Both the position numbers and the translations under genes were made by a program. A DNA stretch of 64,000 nt from Heterohyrax brucei (Eukaryota; Chordata; Mammalia; Hyracoidea; Procaviidae). The stretch's first letter is position 1. Each line of letters opens with the position of its first letter. Of this stretch, positions 44,730 to 56,114 are shown piece by piece. A model generated the notes under the pieces. That model made no database searches. It saw nothing but the letters and a program-made list of their open reading frames with translations, and was not told the DNA's origin. Location: assembly GCA_028571685.1 (NCBI GenBank), contig CM053142.1, positions 70,519,296-70,583,295 on the forward strand, written 5' to 3'.

Positions 44730-44885
44730 AGTCCAGCTGGTTAAGAGCTTGGCTGCAAACCAGAAGGCCTGAAGTTTAAGTCCACCAGCCACCCCTTGGC
44801 AACCCTGTGGGAAAGTTCTACTTTGTCCTATAGGGTAGCTGTAAGTCAGAATCTATTCAATAGCAGGGGATTTGCTTTGGGTTGT
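44730..44885 (+). repeat. AfroSINE
   Basis: 'ctggttaagagcttggctgc', 'gtttaagtccaccagccacc', 'gggtagctgtaagtcagaat'. Confidence 0.88.
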
Positions 44886-45224
44886 GGCGATTTCATTCCT
44901 CAGCTTTTCCTTTTGAGCTTTTTGCCTCATCTATTGTTTGCTTCAACTGTTACGCATCACTTTAGAAAGTTATAATATTAAAATGTTTAATAGTGTTTTC
45001 ACTCCAAGAATCATTTAGCACTGGGCAAGTTAAATAAAGACTTTCTAGCAGGGTCTTCTGGTTAATAACCATATAGGTCAGATAATGACATGTCTTTGGA
45101 TGACATGTCTTTGGGAATGAGAGCTTTCTTTTTTTTTCCCCTCCTTCTGATACTAGAAATGCTGACTATTGTTTTTCAAGGCTACTACTGAGCTGGACAG
45201 TGGGAGGTGAGACTGGGGTAACTT

Positions 45225-45397
45225 AAACCAAAAGCCAAATGCACTGCTATCGAGTCTAGAGTCTGACTCACATTGACACTGTAGGACAGAGTAGAACTGG
45301 CCTGTAGAACTTCCAAGGAGCACCTGGTGAATTTGAACTTCTAACATTTAGGTTACCAAACCCAGCACTTAATCATGATACCACCAGGGTTTCTGGC
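45225..45397 (-). repeat. AfroSINE, antisense
   Basis: 'gcactgctatcgagtctaga' through 'ttccaaggagcacctggtga' to 'gataccaccagggtttc'. Confidence 0.9.
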
Positions 45398-45821
45398 GTT
45401 ACTTAAAACCGCTACAAATCTCACTTCTTTTTTAGCAAGATTCAGACATTTTTCTTAAGTAAATGGTTGCTGGGTTGTTACAAGCCTTTGGTTAATTTAC
45501 AGAGTTCTAAAAATATTGATTTTGTCCATTTTTGCTTTTTTTAAAAATTGCGTTTATGAGTGGCAAACTTCTGGCGGTTCTTAGTTCACCATCTTTGCTA
45601 ATGTTACTCCAGTGAGGCTCTTGTATTTATTCATTTACTCACATATATTTAAATGCCTGCCTCAAGCCAGACACTGTCTTAAGTGGGTTGGAGATATAGC
45701 TAGTTCTTCCTTGGGGTTCACATGTTGTGTAACTACAATGATAGGTCAATGGCTGGTAGTATAACACAACTTTATCTGGGTATCTGGCTGTCACAAATTA
45801 ATTTCCTACTTGTTCTCTTAA
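45398..45821. other. Intergenic sequence with an ancient repeat
   Basis: 45,625-45,745 resembles the head of an old mammal-wide repeat ('tgtatttattcatttactca', 'cagacactgtcttaagtggg'). No gene. Confidence 0.5.
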
Positions 45822-45972
45822 GGACCAACTGCCGTCAAGTTGATTCCAATTTATAGTGACCCTGTACAGCAGAACTGCCTCATAGAGTTTCCAAGGAGCA
45901 CCTGGCAGATTGAAACTGCTGATCTTTTGGTTAGCAGACGTAGCACTTAATCACTGCACCCACCAGGGCATC
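45822..45972 (-). repeat. AfroSINE, antisense
   Basis: 'accaactgccgtcaagttga' to 'ctgcacccaccagggc'. Confidence 0.92.
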
Positions 45973-47267
45973 CTCTTTTAAAGAAGTAAACAACAATGTG
46001 TCTGCATGCTTTATGCCTGGCAGTGCTGAATTGCTAGAACATTTTTTGTTCCTCTCTTTTGTCAACCCCTGTCTTCTTACCCAGAAGCAAGTTTAAACTT
46101 CACAGCAAGGCCTTTCTTCCGCTCCACTGATTCCTTCCTTCCTCAAAAAATAAAAGTATCATCAAGTTCAGAAACAATCAATTAGCGTGGACAATCTTGT
46201 GTCTTATAGAGAAAATAAGATGGCTAGGACTAGAGAGTCATGTCTTGTACTTCCAAGGACAGCATAGGTTTTGATTTGAAAGAATTTAAAGTTATAACAG
46301 TAAGAAAGATAAAAGCATAGTGAAAATCAGGATGAAAGGCATTCCCTGAAGCTTCTTAGATACATGCTATACTCCGTTAAATCTTTCCTGACAATTCTAC
46401 TTCACGCCCCCATGTCTGCCATGTAAACGAGTATTGTTTACCATCAATAACACACATTAGATATTAAACCATATGCTGTTTCTGTAGCATGTCTTTAGTA
46501 TTTTTTGTGCTGGTTGTTGGGTATTTCGCATGTGAATATCTTATATTCTCAAACATCTATAAAGTGAAAGAAAAGCCTTCAAATATATTCCCTATAGTGT
46601 CTAACATACTGTAGATGTTCAATAAATATTCATTGGAGAAAAATAATCTTACTCTCTAAATGTAATCTTAGTGCTTGAGATTCACATTTTTCTTTTTCCT
46701 CCTTTAAGGACTTTCAGCTTTCTTCTTCTACTTTAGAAAGTAAATGTTGGTTCAGGTCCTGCCTAAGCTTGGGTGGGGCTGGGTGGCAACCTCCTTTGCC
46801 CTGATGCCTTCATGTTTGTACTTATACACATTGTACAGTTCACTTATAAAGGATTTGGGAAAGGAATGGAACAAAGCCTATAATTAGCAGAGAAGGGTGG
46901 AGGAGACCCAGGAGCAAGCAAGGAGTGGCCCCAGCTGTAGCTGGTTCCTCTTCTTCCTTTTCTCAATATTGTGACTCGATTAGCTCCCAGATTCAGGACG
47001 TAGACCTCAAAGTAGCAGTTACGGAGTGTGAGAGATCTCTTCTTCTGGCCTCTGGAATGAGAAGAAAAAGCTATCTTGGTGACAACACCGTCCCCAAGTA
47101 TCAAAGCTATCGCCTGTGAGGATAGCGCATGTTCTAAATACATCAGAACAAAACTCTTTCCTTAGCTGTACTGATTAGTGGTTATTACCACATTTTTGGT
47201 AAGTTTATATCAGCATCTTTGAAAAATAATTATACATTTAAAAAATATAGTTATGCCTAAGTTAATA
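45973..47267. other. Repeat-poor intergenic stretch
   Basis: About 1.3 kb without a nameable repeat. A 64-codon frame at 46,925-47,119 lies about 75 bp after a TATA-like 'cttataaagg' near 46,843. No homology is recognised; see findings. Confidence 0.5.
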
Positions 47268-47428
47268 TGTTGGAAACCCTAGTGGCATAGTGTGTTAAGC
47301 ACTACGTAGGCAAACCAAAAGGCTGGCAGTTCCAATCCCCAGGTGCTCCTTGGAAACTCTATGGGCAGTTCTACTCTGACCTCTAGGGTTGCTATGAGTC
47401 AAACCTGACTCAACAGCAGTAGTTTTAA
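47268..47428 (+). repeat. AfroSINE
   Basis: 'ggaaaccctagtggcatagt', 'gctccttggaaactctatgg', 'gttgctatgagtcaaacctg'. Confidence 0.92.
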
Positions 47429-47714
47429 GCTCATATGTAGCCTAATTTAATAATACCTTAAAACAAGACAATAAAATGATATATACCTGATATAATTCTC
47501 ACTCAGGCCAGAAATACATTTATTTACAATAGAGGTCCAAATACAAGAATGCTTCTGGGTGTTGTTATAAGTACGCAGGGTAAAATCCATAAATTAGGAT
47601 TCTAATGCCCAGAACAAAACCAAATGAACCAACTCCCTAACAGAATAGCCTTTAACATGGCTCAGTTCTATCTGTATGTGCCACGTGGTATGATAGCAAT
47701 AGGCTTTTATGCAG
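47429..47714. other. Intergenic sequence, no feature recognised
   Basis: AT-rich; nothing recognised. Confidence 0.5.
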
Positions 47715-48195
47715 GTGTCTTAGTCACCTAGTGCTTCTATAACTGAAATGCCACAATGGCTGGCTTTAACAAAAAGAAATTTACTTTCTCACAGAAAATT
47801 AGTTAAAAGTCTGAATTCAGGGTGTCAGGTCCAGGGGAAGGCTTTCTCTGTTGGCTCTGGAGGAAGGTCCTTGTTGTCAATCTTCCCCTGAACTGGGAGT
47901 TTCTCAGGTACTGGACCCTGAGTCCAAAGGATATAGTCTACTTCTGGTGCTTCCCTCCTGATAGTACGAGGTGTCCAACCTTCTCCACCTGCCTCTGTCT
48001 TCCCAAGACAACACCCTGAGATACAACACAAACCCTCAGATTGGGTCTTGTCTCACCAACACACCTGCAACCCATCCTCCCTGACCAGCATCACAGAGGT
48101 AAGGTCCACAACGTATGGGAACATGCAACTCCAGGACTCATGGCCCAGCCAAACCAACACACATGTCTTGGGGAACACAATTCAATCCATGACAG
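47715..48195 (-). repeat. MaLR-like LTR, antisense
   Basis: 'ttagtcacctagtgcttcta', 'gaaatgccacaatggctggc', 'gtcaggtccaggggaaggct', and the end 'gggaacacaattcaatccat'. Nearly the same layout as 29,680-30,164. Confidence 0.82.
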
Positions 48196-48844
48196 CAGGT
48201 GACTTTTGGAGTTTACTAAATCCTTGACATCTTACCTCATCAAATTCCAATCAGATTACTGAGTTCATAATAGTGTTTAAATGGGTTTCAAAATGGACTA
48301 GGAGAGATGAAAATAATTGGTAGGTCAATTTGGCAGAGTGGTAATGGGGAGTAAATGGTTGCCATGGAGAAGCAGTTAGCCTCCTGTGTCAGGTGTGGTA
48401 TCAGTGGACCTAGGCAATTCCCCTTATACAGGAAACAGAGGCAGAGTGAGGAGACAAAGGAGAGACAGATTTGCTAAAACCAAGCTTTGACCATGTGTTT
48501 CCATCCTAAGCCAGAATATGGGTGAACCACTGTCATGGGGACAATAGGTAGTATTCACACTGAGTTTAAAGATACTTTGACTCGGATTGAGAGCAGACAT
48601 GGAGAAATTTCCAGATATTAACTCAAAATAGTTCTTACTTAGATCAATAAATATAATTAATTGGAAAGATTCTAACTTAGTGTAAACATAATAATGATGA
48701 AGCATGTCTGAAATTTCTAAGAGGCAAGACTGGCCATGTCAGCAGTTAAATTCTACCTGGACACCTACCCTTCCTGGCCACTTTAGAGAGTTCGAGAAAG
48801 AAAAGAGAAGGGTCAGCATAGGATGGGAACCATGTATTTAAAGA
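48196..48844. other. Intergenic sequence, no feature recognised
   Basis: No gene or nameable repeat. Confidence 0.5.
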
Positions 48845-49005
48845 CAAGTGATACTTGACAGCTAACTGACTAAAAGATTGGTTCAAATCCACCCAGTGGA
48901 TCTGTGGAAGAAAGATCTGGCAATCTCCTGGAAACACTATGGGGCAATTTACTGTATTACATGGGATCACTATAATTAGGAATGAAATTGATGACACCGA
49001 ACACT
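48845..49005 (+). repeat. Old AfroSINE variant
   Basis: 'ttggttcaaatccacccagt', 'gaaagatctggcaatctcct', 'gggatcactataattaggaa'. This variant has the 'agaaagatctggcaatct' block. Confidence 0.75.
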
Positions 49006-49027
49006 CACAGACAGTCATTAATAAGGA

Positions 49028-49172
49028 GTTCCTGGGTGGTGCAAACAGTTAAGCACCGAGATTCTGACCATAAAGCTGACAGTTCACCTAGAGGTGTCTT
49101 GGAAGAGAGGTCTAGCGATCAACTTCTGAAAAATCAGTCGCTGAGTTGGAATCAACAGCAACTGGTTTGGCT
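49028..49172 (+). repeat. AfroSINE variant
   Basis: 'gttcctgggtggtgcaaaca', 'agaggtctagcgatcaactt', 'ctgagttggaatcaacagca'. Same variant class as the preceding copy. Confidence 0.82.
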
Positions 49173-49204
49173 GTCTTTTCTTAAAAGTCATTATTCAGAA
49201 GATA

Positions 49205-49372
49205 TTGGTATACCCTTATGGAGTAGTGGTGAAGTGCTCCTTGTGCTAACTGAAAGGTCAGTGGTTCCAATCTACTGGATGCTCCTTAAAAACTCTATGG
49301 GGCAGTTCTACTCTGTCCTGTAGGATTGCTGTGAGTCAGAATTGCCTTGACAGCAGTGGGTTTGGTTTTTGG
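49205..49372 (+). repeat. AfroSINE
   Basis: 'atggagtagtggtgaagtgc', 'gctaactgaaaggtcagtgg', 'tgacagcagtgggtttggtt'. Third of four SINE-type repeats in tandem order between 48.8 and 49.7 kb. Confidence 0.92.
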
Positions 49373-49399
49373 AGTTTGGTATATAGTGGGAGCATTCAC

Positions 49400-49645
49400 A
49401 CCTTCCATGGGAAGTACTGGGGTTCAGTTTCCGGCCAGTGGACCTCATATACAGGGCAACAACCTTTCTGTCAGTGGAGGCCTCTGTATTGCTATGATAC
49501 TGAGCAGATGGCAGTAGAGCTTCTGGAATAAGATAGACTAGCAAGAAAGGCCTGATGATCTACTTCCAAAACTCAGCCACTGAAAACACTATGGATCACA
49601 ACATTCCAACTTGATAGCTGCTAACAACACAGCAGTCATTAATAA
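49400..49645 (+). repeat. SINE/RTE-type repeat
   Basis: 'cagtggaggcctctgtattg', 'ctatgatactgagcagatgg', 'aagaaaggcctgatgatcta', 'acactatggatcacaacatt'. A further afrotherian SINE or RTE-derived family. Confidence 0.6.
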
Positions 49646-50707
49646 CAGAACCAAAAGATTTGGATTTGGATTTCATGCTTTAAATTGGTGTTTATTTTCA
49701 TATCCTTTCTGTAGGTTATGAATACACATGCAATAAAATTCATAGTTACTAAAGAGCTTACTCGGCATAAACTGAATTCTAAATTGGGTGTACTGGTTTT
49801 CTCTTGTAGGCACACCAGTCAGAGTCTCCAGTGGCACTCACAAAATCTTCCATACCCAACTGCAGAGAGCTTTGGTGCATGCATTGTATGGGGTCTATTG
49901 TGTGTATTTGGTGTGGCAATGAGGGGAAACATGGAGGAACTATTTCAACTGTAGAAATAACTTCCCTAGGGTCTTTCTAACCATTTTCTGAAGAGATATA
50001 TTTTTGGCAGACCCAAATAAACCACCTGTGTGCTAGATACTGAGCTAAACATCAGTGATACAATAACTAGAAAAACAGAATGAGTACCTTGTCCTCACAC
50101 CTTCTACAGCCTGACTGTGCTCCATAAGAAAGCTTTTCCAGTGAGTAGAGATGTGAATTCTGGGCCTTCAAATGCTAGCTAACTATTCCAGGTTGTAAAT
50201 TCAATTTAATGTTCACTGTTTTACCTACGCATGCCTGACATATGGAGGTGTTTTGAAGGAAATGATTAACAGTTAACCACCAAGTCAGTCCCTCATATTT
50301 TCTGGACAACTCTCCTTGCTCATGAAGAAAGAGCTCCCCTGGCTTCATTCCACAGAGAGCTCATTAGTGTTGGCGCCTTTTTTCTTCTGCCCCACGGGGT
50401 TACTATTTTCATTTTACTAGAATTGCTGATTATAAGGCTGGAAAAGTCACCAGAGGAACAGACCGCAAGAGAGAGGCAATGAAGAGAGAAAGGGAGACAG
50501 TTTTATAGCCTCCTTCTGTTGGACACTGGTGGGGAAATGCAGAGGAGAAATTGACGTTCTGTGCCTTTACTACCTCAAATAGTTCACCCAAGAGGACCCT
50601 TCCCTAAGCCTCAATCATGCTGACGAGGCCAGCCTCCATTCCTTCAGAACTTTGCTCTAAACTCCAGGAAAGGTGCCCTCCTAACTTCTGTTAGGTTGTG
50701 CCTTACA
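49646..50707. other. Intergenic sequence, mostly unrecognised
   Basis: 50,020-50,110 looks like an old mammal-wide repeat ('gtgctagatactgagctaaa'). No gene is seen. Confidence 0.5.
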
Positions 50708-50905
50708 CTGATGGTTCTTCAAGCATGATCCCTGGACCAGCATTACCAGCATTACCTGGAAACTTGTTAGAAATGGGATTTCTCAGGCCCTACCACAGAC
50801 TTGCTTATTCAGACACTCTGGGAGTGTGGCCTAGGAATGCATGTTTTAACAAGCCTTCCAGATGATACTGGGCACATTAGAGTTTGAACATCTGTGCATT
50901 ATAGC
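50708..50905 (+). repeat. MER5A (hAT-Charlie) element
   Basis: 'atggttcttcaagcatgatc', 'cctggaccagcattaccagc', 'aacttgttagaaatgggatt', 'gttttaacaagccttccaga' and 'tagagtttgaacatctgtgc'. The MER5A pattern is complete. Confidence 0.9.
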
Positions 50906-51355
50906 ATTGTTAATAAATCAGTTGATACAAAAGGTGGATTCTTCTCCCCATTGTATGTTAACGGTAAGAAAGAATAACTAAATAATGATGTCACTAACTA
51001 TAAAATCTTTACCAAGCCAGAGCTCCAAATAGAAAAGTCACGTTTAAAGGATGGGAGAGGGAGTAGAGTATAGAAGTGGAGGGAATTAATGTGAAGGTAA
51101 TGGACAGACGGATGGAATGTTAAATAACCCCTGCCCTTTTCCCTTTATTTATGCATTTATACTTGGTACTTAAGAGGGGGAAGAAAGATGGATAAGCTTT
51201 GATTCTCATTCTAAAGGTTTCACAATATAGGTAGGAAAGACAGACATATAAATACAGAGGGACAAGATGACCATTACTATGCTCAAGTTTACTAGTTCTG
51301 AAGTTTCAGGGACACAGAAGAGAGAAGAATTATTTCTATCTGTAGGAGTGAAACT
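50906..51355. other. Intergenic sequence, no feature recognised
   Basis: No gene. 51,205-51,265 may be another scrap of the old mammal-wide repeat. Confidence 0.5.
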
Positions 51356-51515
51356 GGAAACCCTGGTGGTGCAGTGGTTAAGGCCTATCACTGCTAACCA
51401 AAAGGTTGGCAGTGACAGTCTACCAGGTGCTCTTTGGAAACACTCCAGGAAGTTGTAGTCTGTCCTATTGGGTCACTATGAGTTGGAATCAACTCAACAG
51501 CAATGGGTTTAGTGT
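51356..51515 (+). repeat. AfroSINE
   Basis: 'ggaaaccctggtggtgcagt', 'aaggttggcagtgacagtct', 'tggaatcaactcaacagcaa'. Confidence 0.94.
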
Positions 51516-51714
51516 TTTTGATTTTGGAGCAGTGGAGGATGATGGAGTGGTTTAGGAATGCTTTTGTGGAGGCTTTTTCTGAATCTGAAAGGGTAAAATG
51601 AGAAATTCTCCACTTGGAAAAGGAGAAAAGACCACTAAGGCAAAGACAATGGCACGGACAAGGCACATATATGAAGCCACTTTTCAAGGTATTTTTCCTA
51701 CCTGCTCTGTTTTT

Positions 51715-52150
51715 AAAATTTTTGTTCTTTCTTTTTGTTACACTTTAGATGAAGTTTTCCAGAGAAGTTAGTTTCTCATTAAACTGCTTACACACATACT
51801 GCTTTGTGACATTGGTTAGCAACCCCATAACGTGTCAACACTCTTCCTCTCTTAACCTTGGGTTCCCTGTTACCAGCTTTCCAGTCCCCGCCTGCTTTCT
51901 CATCCCTGCCCCTGAGCTGGCGTGCCTAGTTAGTCTTGTTTCATTTTATGGGACTTTCTAATCTTTGGCTGAAGGGTGAACCTCAGGAATGACTTCGTAC
52001 TGAGTTAAAAGATGTCCAGGGCTATAGTTTTCGGGTTTCTGAAGTCCCCATCAGACTAGAAAGTCTGGTCTTTTTTTTCTTTCTTTCTTTTTTTGAGTCA
52101 GAATTCTTTTCTACGTTTTCCAACCTCCCTCCCCACCCCTGCTCTTTCTG
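51715..52150 (-). repeat. L1 3' UTR, antisense
   Basis: 'gttacactttagatgaagtt', 'gtcaacactcttcctctctt', 'agatgtccagggctatagtt' and 'agactagaaagtctggtctt'. It parallels 34,190-34,620. Ends in a T/C tract and 'gctctttctgggaccttcca'. Confidence 0.68.
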
Positions 52151-52309
52151 GGACCTTCCATACTGCCTGCTTTGCTGTATCTCTGTTCACTAAGTTGAGT
52201 GTGTGAAACCTGTGCACTGAAGCAGCAAGAAACATCTGGCCACAAATCTTGCCTTCTTTTGCTCTTCAAAATACTGGTTACCTGAAAGCTGTTAATTCCA
52301 AAAAAGCTT
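52151..52309. other. Short unassigned stretch
   Basis: No feature recognised. Confidence 0.5.
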
Positions 52310-52505
52310 CATCATAGTATTTCATAATAGTAAAGCTAACATTTGTAGGGGACTTACTATGTGCCAGATAATGTTTTAGGCAGTTTACATGCATGATGTC
52401 ATTTGGTTGTGATACCAACTCTGTAAGATATTGCCTCATTTTATAGATGAAACTGAGGCACAAAGAGATTAAGTTGTCCTGGATCACACAGCTAATAAGT
52501 GGCAT
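52310..52505 (-). repeat. MIR SINE, antisense
   Basis: 'gacttactatgtgccagata', 'gcagtttacatgcatgatgt', 'tagatgaaactgaggcacaa', 'ggatcacacagctaataagt': reverse of MIR in full order. Confidence 0.93.
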
Positions 52506-52827
52506 CCACTATATAGATTCTTTTTGCCATTATCTTTCTTGTGTGAGATTGGTGTAACCTCGTTGCTGAGGCAAGAAGCAGTTGATTGACATCTTCCTTA
52601 GCTGTAAGACTAACCTCCTTGGAACCCAGACTACATACATTTACTGTAGTAAGCATTCCTTCATCATCAAGACAATTTTTCATTTCATGACTAACTTATT
52701 AATATATATTACTACATGTACATGTAGCTCCCACATCTGTCACCAATTCCAGCTTCTCTTAGATCCCAGGACTGGAAAATGTTCAATAGGATCCCAAATT
52801 TCACAAATGTTACCTACTAGAACTAAA
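52506..52827. other. Intergenic sequence, no feature recognised
   Basis: AT-rich; nothing recognised. Confidence 0.5.
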
Positions 52828-52998
52828 CCAAGAAAAAACCCCCAATCCGTTGCCATCCAATCAGTTCTGACTCATAGCAACCCTGTAGGCCAGAGAAGAA
52901 CTGCTACACAGATTTTCCAAGGAGCACCTGGTGGATTTGAATTGCTGACCTTTTGGTTAGCAGGCACAGTATTTAGCCACTACCCCACCAGAGTTTCC
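52828..52998 (-). repeat. AfroSINE, antisense
   Basis: 'ccaatccgttgccatccaat', 'aaggagcacctggtggattt', 'ccactaccccaccagagttt'. Confidence 0.94.
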
Positions 52999-53197
52999 AC
53001 TAAAAGTAAAGGGCCAGGATAAAAGAAGGTCCACGGCTGTCTAGAATAAAGCTATCTTTCCTGGGATTTTAGAAAAGGTGTTAGAGATCCTTCATGGTGG
53101 GTCCTGACCAGGTTACAAGGGAAGAAGAGGAGAACAATTTAGAGTGAAAAAATTCAAGGGAGGGGAAACAAAAAGGTGCCAAGGGAATTATACAGGT
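52999..53197. other. Short unassigned stretch
   Basis: No feature recognised. Confidence 0.5.
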
Positions 53198-53800
53198 GAT
53201 GTGGATTGAATTGGGTCCCCTCAAGATACATGCTGTAAAGTCCATCACCTATGCCTGTGTATATAACCCTGTTTGAGAATAGAATTTTCTATATTCTATT
53301 AATGAGGCCGTGTCAGTGTAATGTGCCTTAAACCAATCAGTTTTGAGATCTAAAGAAGCAGATTAGGCCTTGAAGAAAGCAAGTGCAGGTGGGGAAATGT
53401 CTATGTCTGTACCTCGTAGAGCTCTCCAAGGAGTGCTGAAAAGAAAGCTACAGACGCTGAGACAAAGATTTTTTCTCAGAGTGAACAGAGAGAATCCTCC
53501 CCTAGAGCCAGTCTCTGAATTTAGACTTCTAGCCCTTAAACAGAAGCCCTGGTGACATAGTGCTACCGCTGCTAAACAAAAGGTCAGCAGTTGGTATCCA
53601 CTAGGTACTCCTTGAAAACTCTGTAGGGCAGTTCTACTCCATGCTGTAGGGTTGCTTTGAGTCAGAATTAACTCAATGGCAGTGGTTTGGGGTTTTTCTT
53701 TCAGGTAGCCTTCTAAACTACGAGAAAGTAAATTTCTGTTTATTAAAATCACAACTTGTGCTTATTTTTGTTGCAGTGACATTAAGAAACCAAGCAAGCA
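53198..53800 (+). mobile_element. MaLR-like LTR with an AfroSINE inside
   Basis: Starts 'gatgtggattgaattgggtc' and has 'gccttaaaccaatcagtttt'. It is interrupted at about 53,540-53,700 by a sense SINE, then ends 'cgagaaagtaaatttctgtt' and 'gttgcagtgacattaagaaa'. Confidence 0.8.
53540..53700 (+). repeat. AfroSINE inside MaLR-like LTR
   Basis: 'gaagccctggtgacatagtg', 'gctgctaaacaaaaggtcag', 'gggttgctttgagtcagaat'. Confidence 0.92.
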
Positions 53801-54059
53801 GTAAAATGCTTCTTTCCTTCTTCATTCCTTTGCTTTGATATGTAAAAAATGCCTTATCCCTATCTATATTTGACTCAGATTGGGACTGAGACTGACTGTG
53901 GATAACCCACCAATCTCATCTTACACAGGGATTTGCAGCTTTCTAAGAAACTTCTGAGGACATGGATAGGTACAAAATCCATTTGAATGACACATGTGTA
54001 CCCACATAGACATGATATTATTAAACTCAGTGGCCTAACACCTTATCTACCTCTTTCAT
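53801..54059. other. Short unassigned stretch
   Basis: No feature recognised. Confidence 0.5.
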
Positions 54060-54309
54060 TTCCATGTGTTTACCTAATCTGATAATCTCTGTTTTTGATT
54101 GGAGTATTTAATCTGTATACATTTACAGATTACTAGATTTTTAAATCTAGTTGTTTGCTATTTGTTCTGTCTCTTCTTTGCTCTCTTTTCCCTGTTTTCG
54201 ATCTGCTTTTGGATTTTTAAGAAATTTAATGATTCCATTTCATGTACATTCCTGAGTCATTGTATATCTCTCTTGCCCTTCCTTCCTTCCTTTTCTCAGA
54301 AGTTGCCTT

Positions 54310-54516
54310 GGTGTTGTTAAGTGTTGTCAAGTCAATTCAGACTCACAGCTACCCTGTGTGGCAGAACAGAATTGCCCCATAGGGTTTCCTTGGCTGTAAC
54401 CCTTTCTGGAAGCAGATCTCCATGTCTTTCTCTCCAAAGCCACAGAATGGGTTCACACTGCCGGTCCTTCCTTTAGCAACTGAGTGTTTAATAGGTGCAC
54501 CACCTGAGCTCCTTAG
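54310..54516 (-). mobile_element. Long-form AfroSINE, antisense, with 10-bp duplication
   Basis: 'gtcaagtcaattcagactca', 'tgtaaccctttctggaagca', 'aatgggttcacactgccggt'. Flanks: aagttgcctt at 54,300-54,309 and aggttgcctt at 54,517-54,526, one mismatch. Confidence 0.88.
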
Positions 54517-54827
54517 AGGTTGCCTTACAGTTTTAAATATTTAACTTCTCAGAAACTATCTTAGAATAATAATACAGCACTTCATGTATAGCATAAGAAC
54601 CTGACAGCAGTGCACTGCCAGCTCTCTTGGGCTATTCTTAGTAGCATTATTGTTTTATGTTTTACTTTTATGTATTTACAAACCTGACAAAACATTGTTA
54701 CTTTTTTTTTTTCTGCTGTAGGCAGTGTCTTTTAGCAGTATTAATTTTTTAAGAATTTATTTACTGTTTCCAGAGATCTTTATTTTTTGTGTGTGTGTGT
54801 TATTTCTACCTGATATCTTATGCCAAG

Positions 54828-55045
54828 GGTTGGCAAACTCTTTCTGTACAGGGCCAGATAGTAAATAGTATCTTTTATATGCAGTATGGTCTCTTGTAAT
54901 CTCTCAGGTCTACCATGGTAGCATAGAATCAGCCACAGACAATATGTAAATTAATGACTGTTGCTGTTTCAATAAAACTTTATTTCCAAAATAGGTGGAA
55001 AGTTGGATTTGACTTGCAGATCATAGTTTGCTAACCCTTGTCTTA
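54828..55045 (+). repeat. Ancient DNA-transposon-like repeat
   Basis: 'gttggcaaactctttctgta', 'cagggccagatagtaaatag', 'caataaaactttatttccaa', 'gatcatagtttgctaaccct'. This is a very common mammalian repeat with inverted ends (ggttggcaaact / agtttgctaaccc), probably hAT class. I cannot name the subfamily. Confidence 0.7.
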
Positions 55046-56000
55046 CATCTTTTGCTTTAAGAATTTCCTTTGCTATTTCTTATAACACAGGTCTATGGGT
55101 AATAAATTCTCTCAGTTTTTGTTTATCTGAAAGAGATCTCCTTTTGCTCTCATGTTTGAAAGATATTTTTACTAGGTGCAAAATTATGGATTTCCATTTT
55201 TATTTTTCTTCCATTACTGTAGAAATGTTAGTCCACTGTCTTCTGGTTTAAATTGTTCTCAGGAGAGTTTATTATAATTCTTATCTTTGTTCTTCCAGTT
55301 GTAAGATGTCTTTTTTCCTCTGGCCACTTTTAAGATTACCCTTTTATTTGTGCTTTTCAGCAGTTTGAATATGATGTATATAGGTGTATATGTTTTAGTT
55401 TTTTAAAACGTGAGTTTAGGGCATTTATTCTGCTTGGAATTTCCTGGGATTCTTGCATCTGTTATTTGATGGCTTTCACTATTCTTGGAAAATTTCTATC
55501 CATGTCTCTTCAGACTTTTCTTTCTGCTTGCTCTGTCTCTCTTCCTCCAGGATTCCAATAGCAGGAATGCTAGACCATTTGGTATCCTTTTTCAGTTTGG
55601 GGGTATATTATTTAGGTTTTTTCCACTCATTTTTCTTTTTGTATTTTATTTTGGATAGACCTGTCTTCAAGGTATATGATTTTTTCTTTAGCTGTGTCGT
55701 CTACTGATGAGTCCTTCCAAGGAACTATTTTTCTCTAATATTATGTTCTTTTTTTTTAATTTCTAGTGTCCCTATTTGACTTAAAAATCACTTCCACATC
55801 TTTTTTGAAGTTCCTCTATCTGCTTAACCATGTTGGCATCCTTTAACATGTTACTCATGGCCACTTTATGGTCTCTGTGATGGTGCTAACACACATGTAT
55901 ACATTTTGTAATTTTCGATTGAACACCAAACATCTTACATACAGCAGGAGAGACAAATAAATGATATTAATACCAGGAAATCAACACACCTCTTCTCAGC

Positions 56001-56114
56001 AATTAGCATGGTATTTTGAATCGATCTAGTCAAAAGGTGAGCTGGATACAGGTTTTGTTATTGCCAAGATCACTTTCAATGCCCCATGGGCTTTGTGTTC
56101 CTCTTATGATGCTG
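56001..56114. other. Short unassigned stretch
   Basis: No feature recognised. Confidence 0.4.

Larger units (their letters stand above)
43183..45180 (-). repeat. Old L1 5' region, antisense, with two SINEs
   Basis: 'tcacagatcattttgcctga' type, 'gtgtggatgtctttgagttt', 'atcccacaggtctgtggtgc', 'ctcttcatttttgttggttt', 'tgaatttttcatttccacta' and 'ctccagaatttctattttgc'. These are the standard antisense phrases of old L1 5' ends. Sense SINEs are inserted near 43,891 and 44,730. Confidence 0.6.
54060..56000 (-). repeat. Old L1 5' region, antisense, with insertions
   Basis: 'attagtctgataatctc' type sequence, 'gtttgctatttgttctgtct', 'gtctatgggtaataaattct', 'tctgaaagagatctcctttt', 'gctcactggtctt' type and 'gcttttcagcagtttgaata', 'gatgatgtatataggtgt' type. 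This is familiar antisense sequence of old L1 elements. It is interrupted by an AfroSINE (54,310-54,516) and by another repeat (54,828-55,045). Confidence 0.5.
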
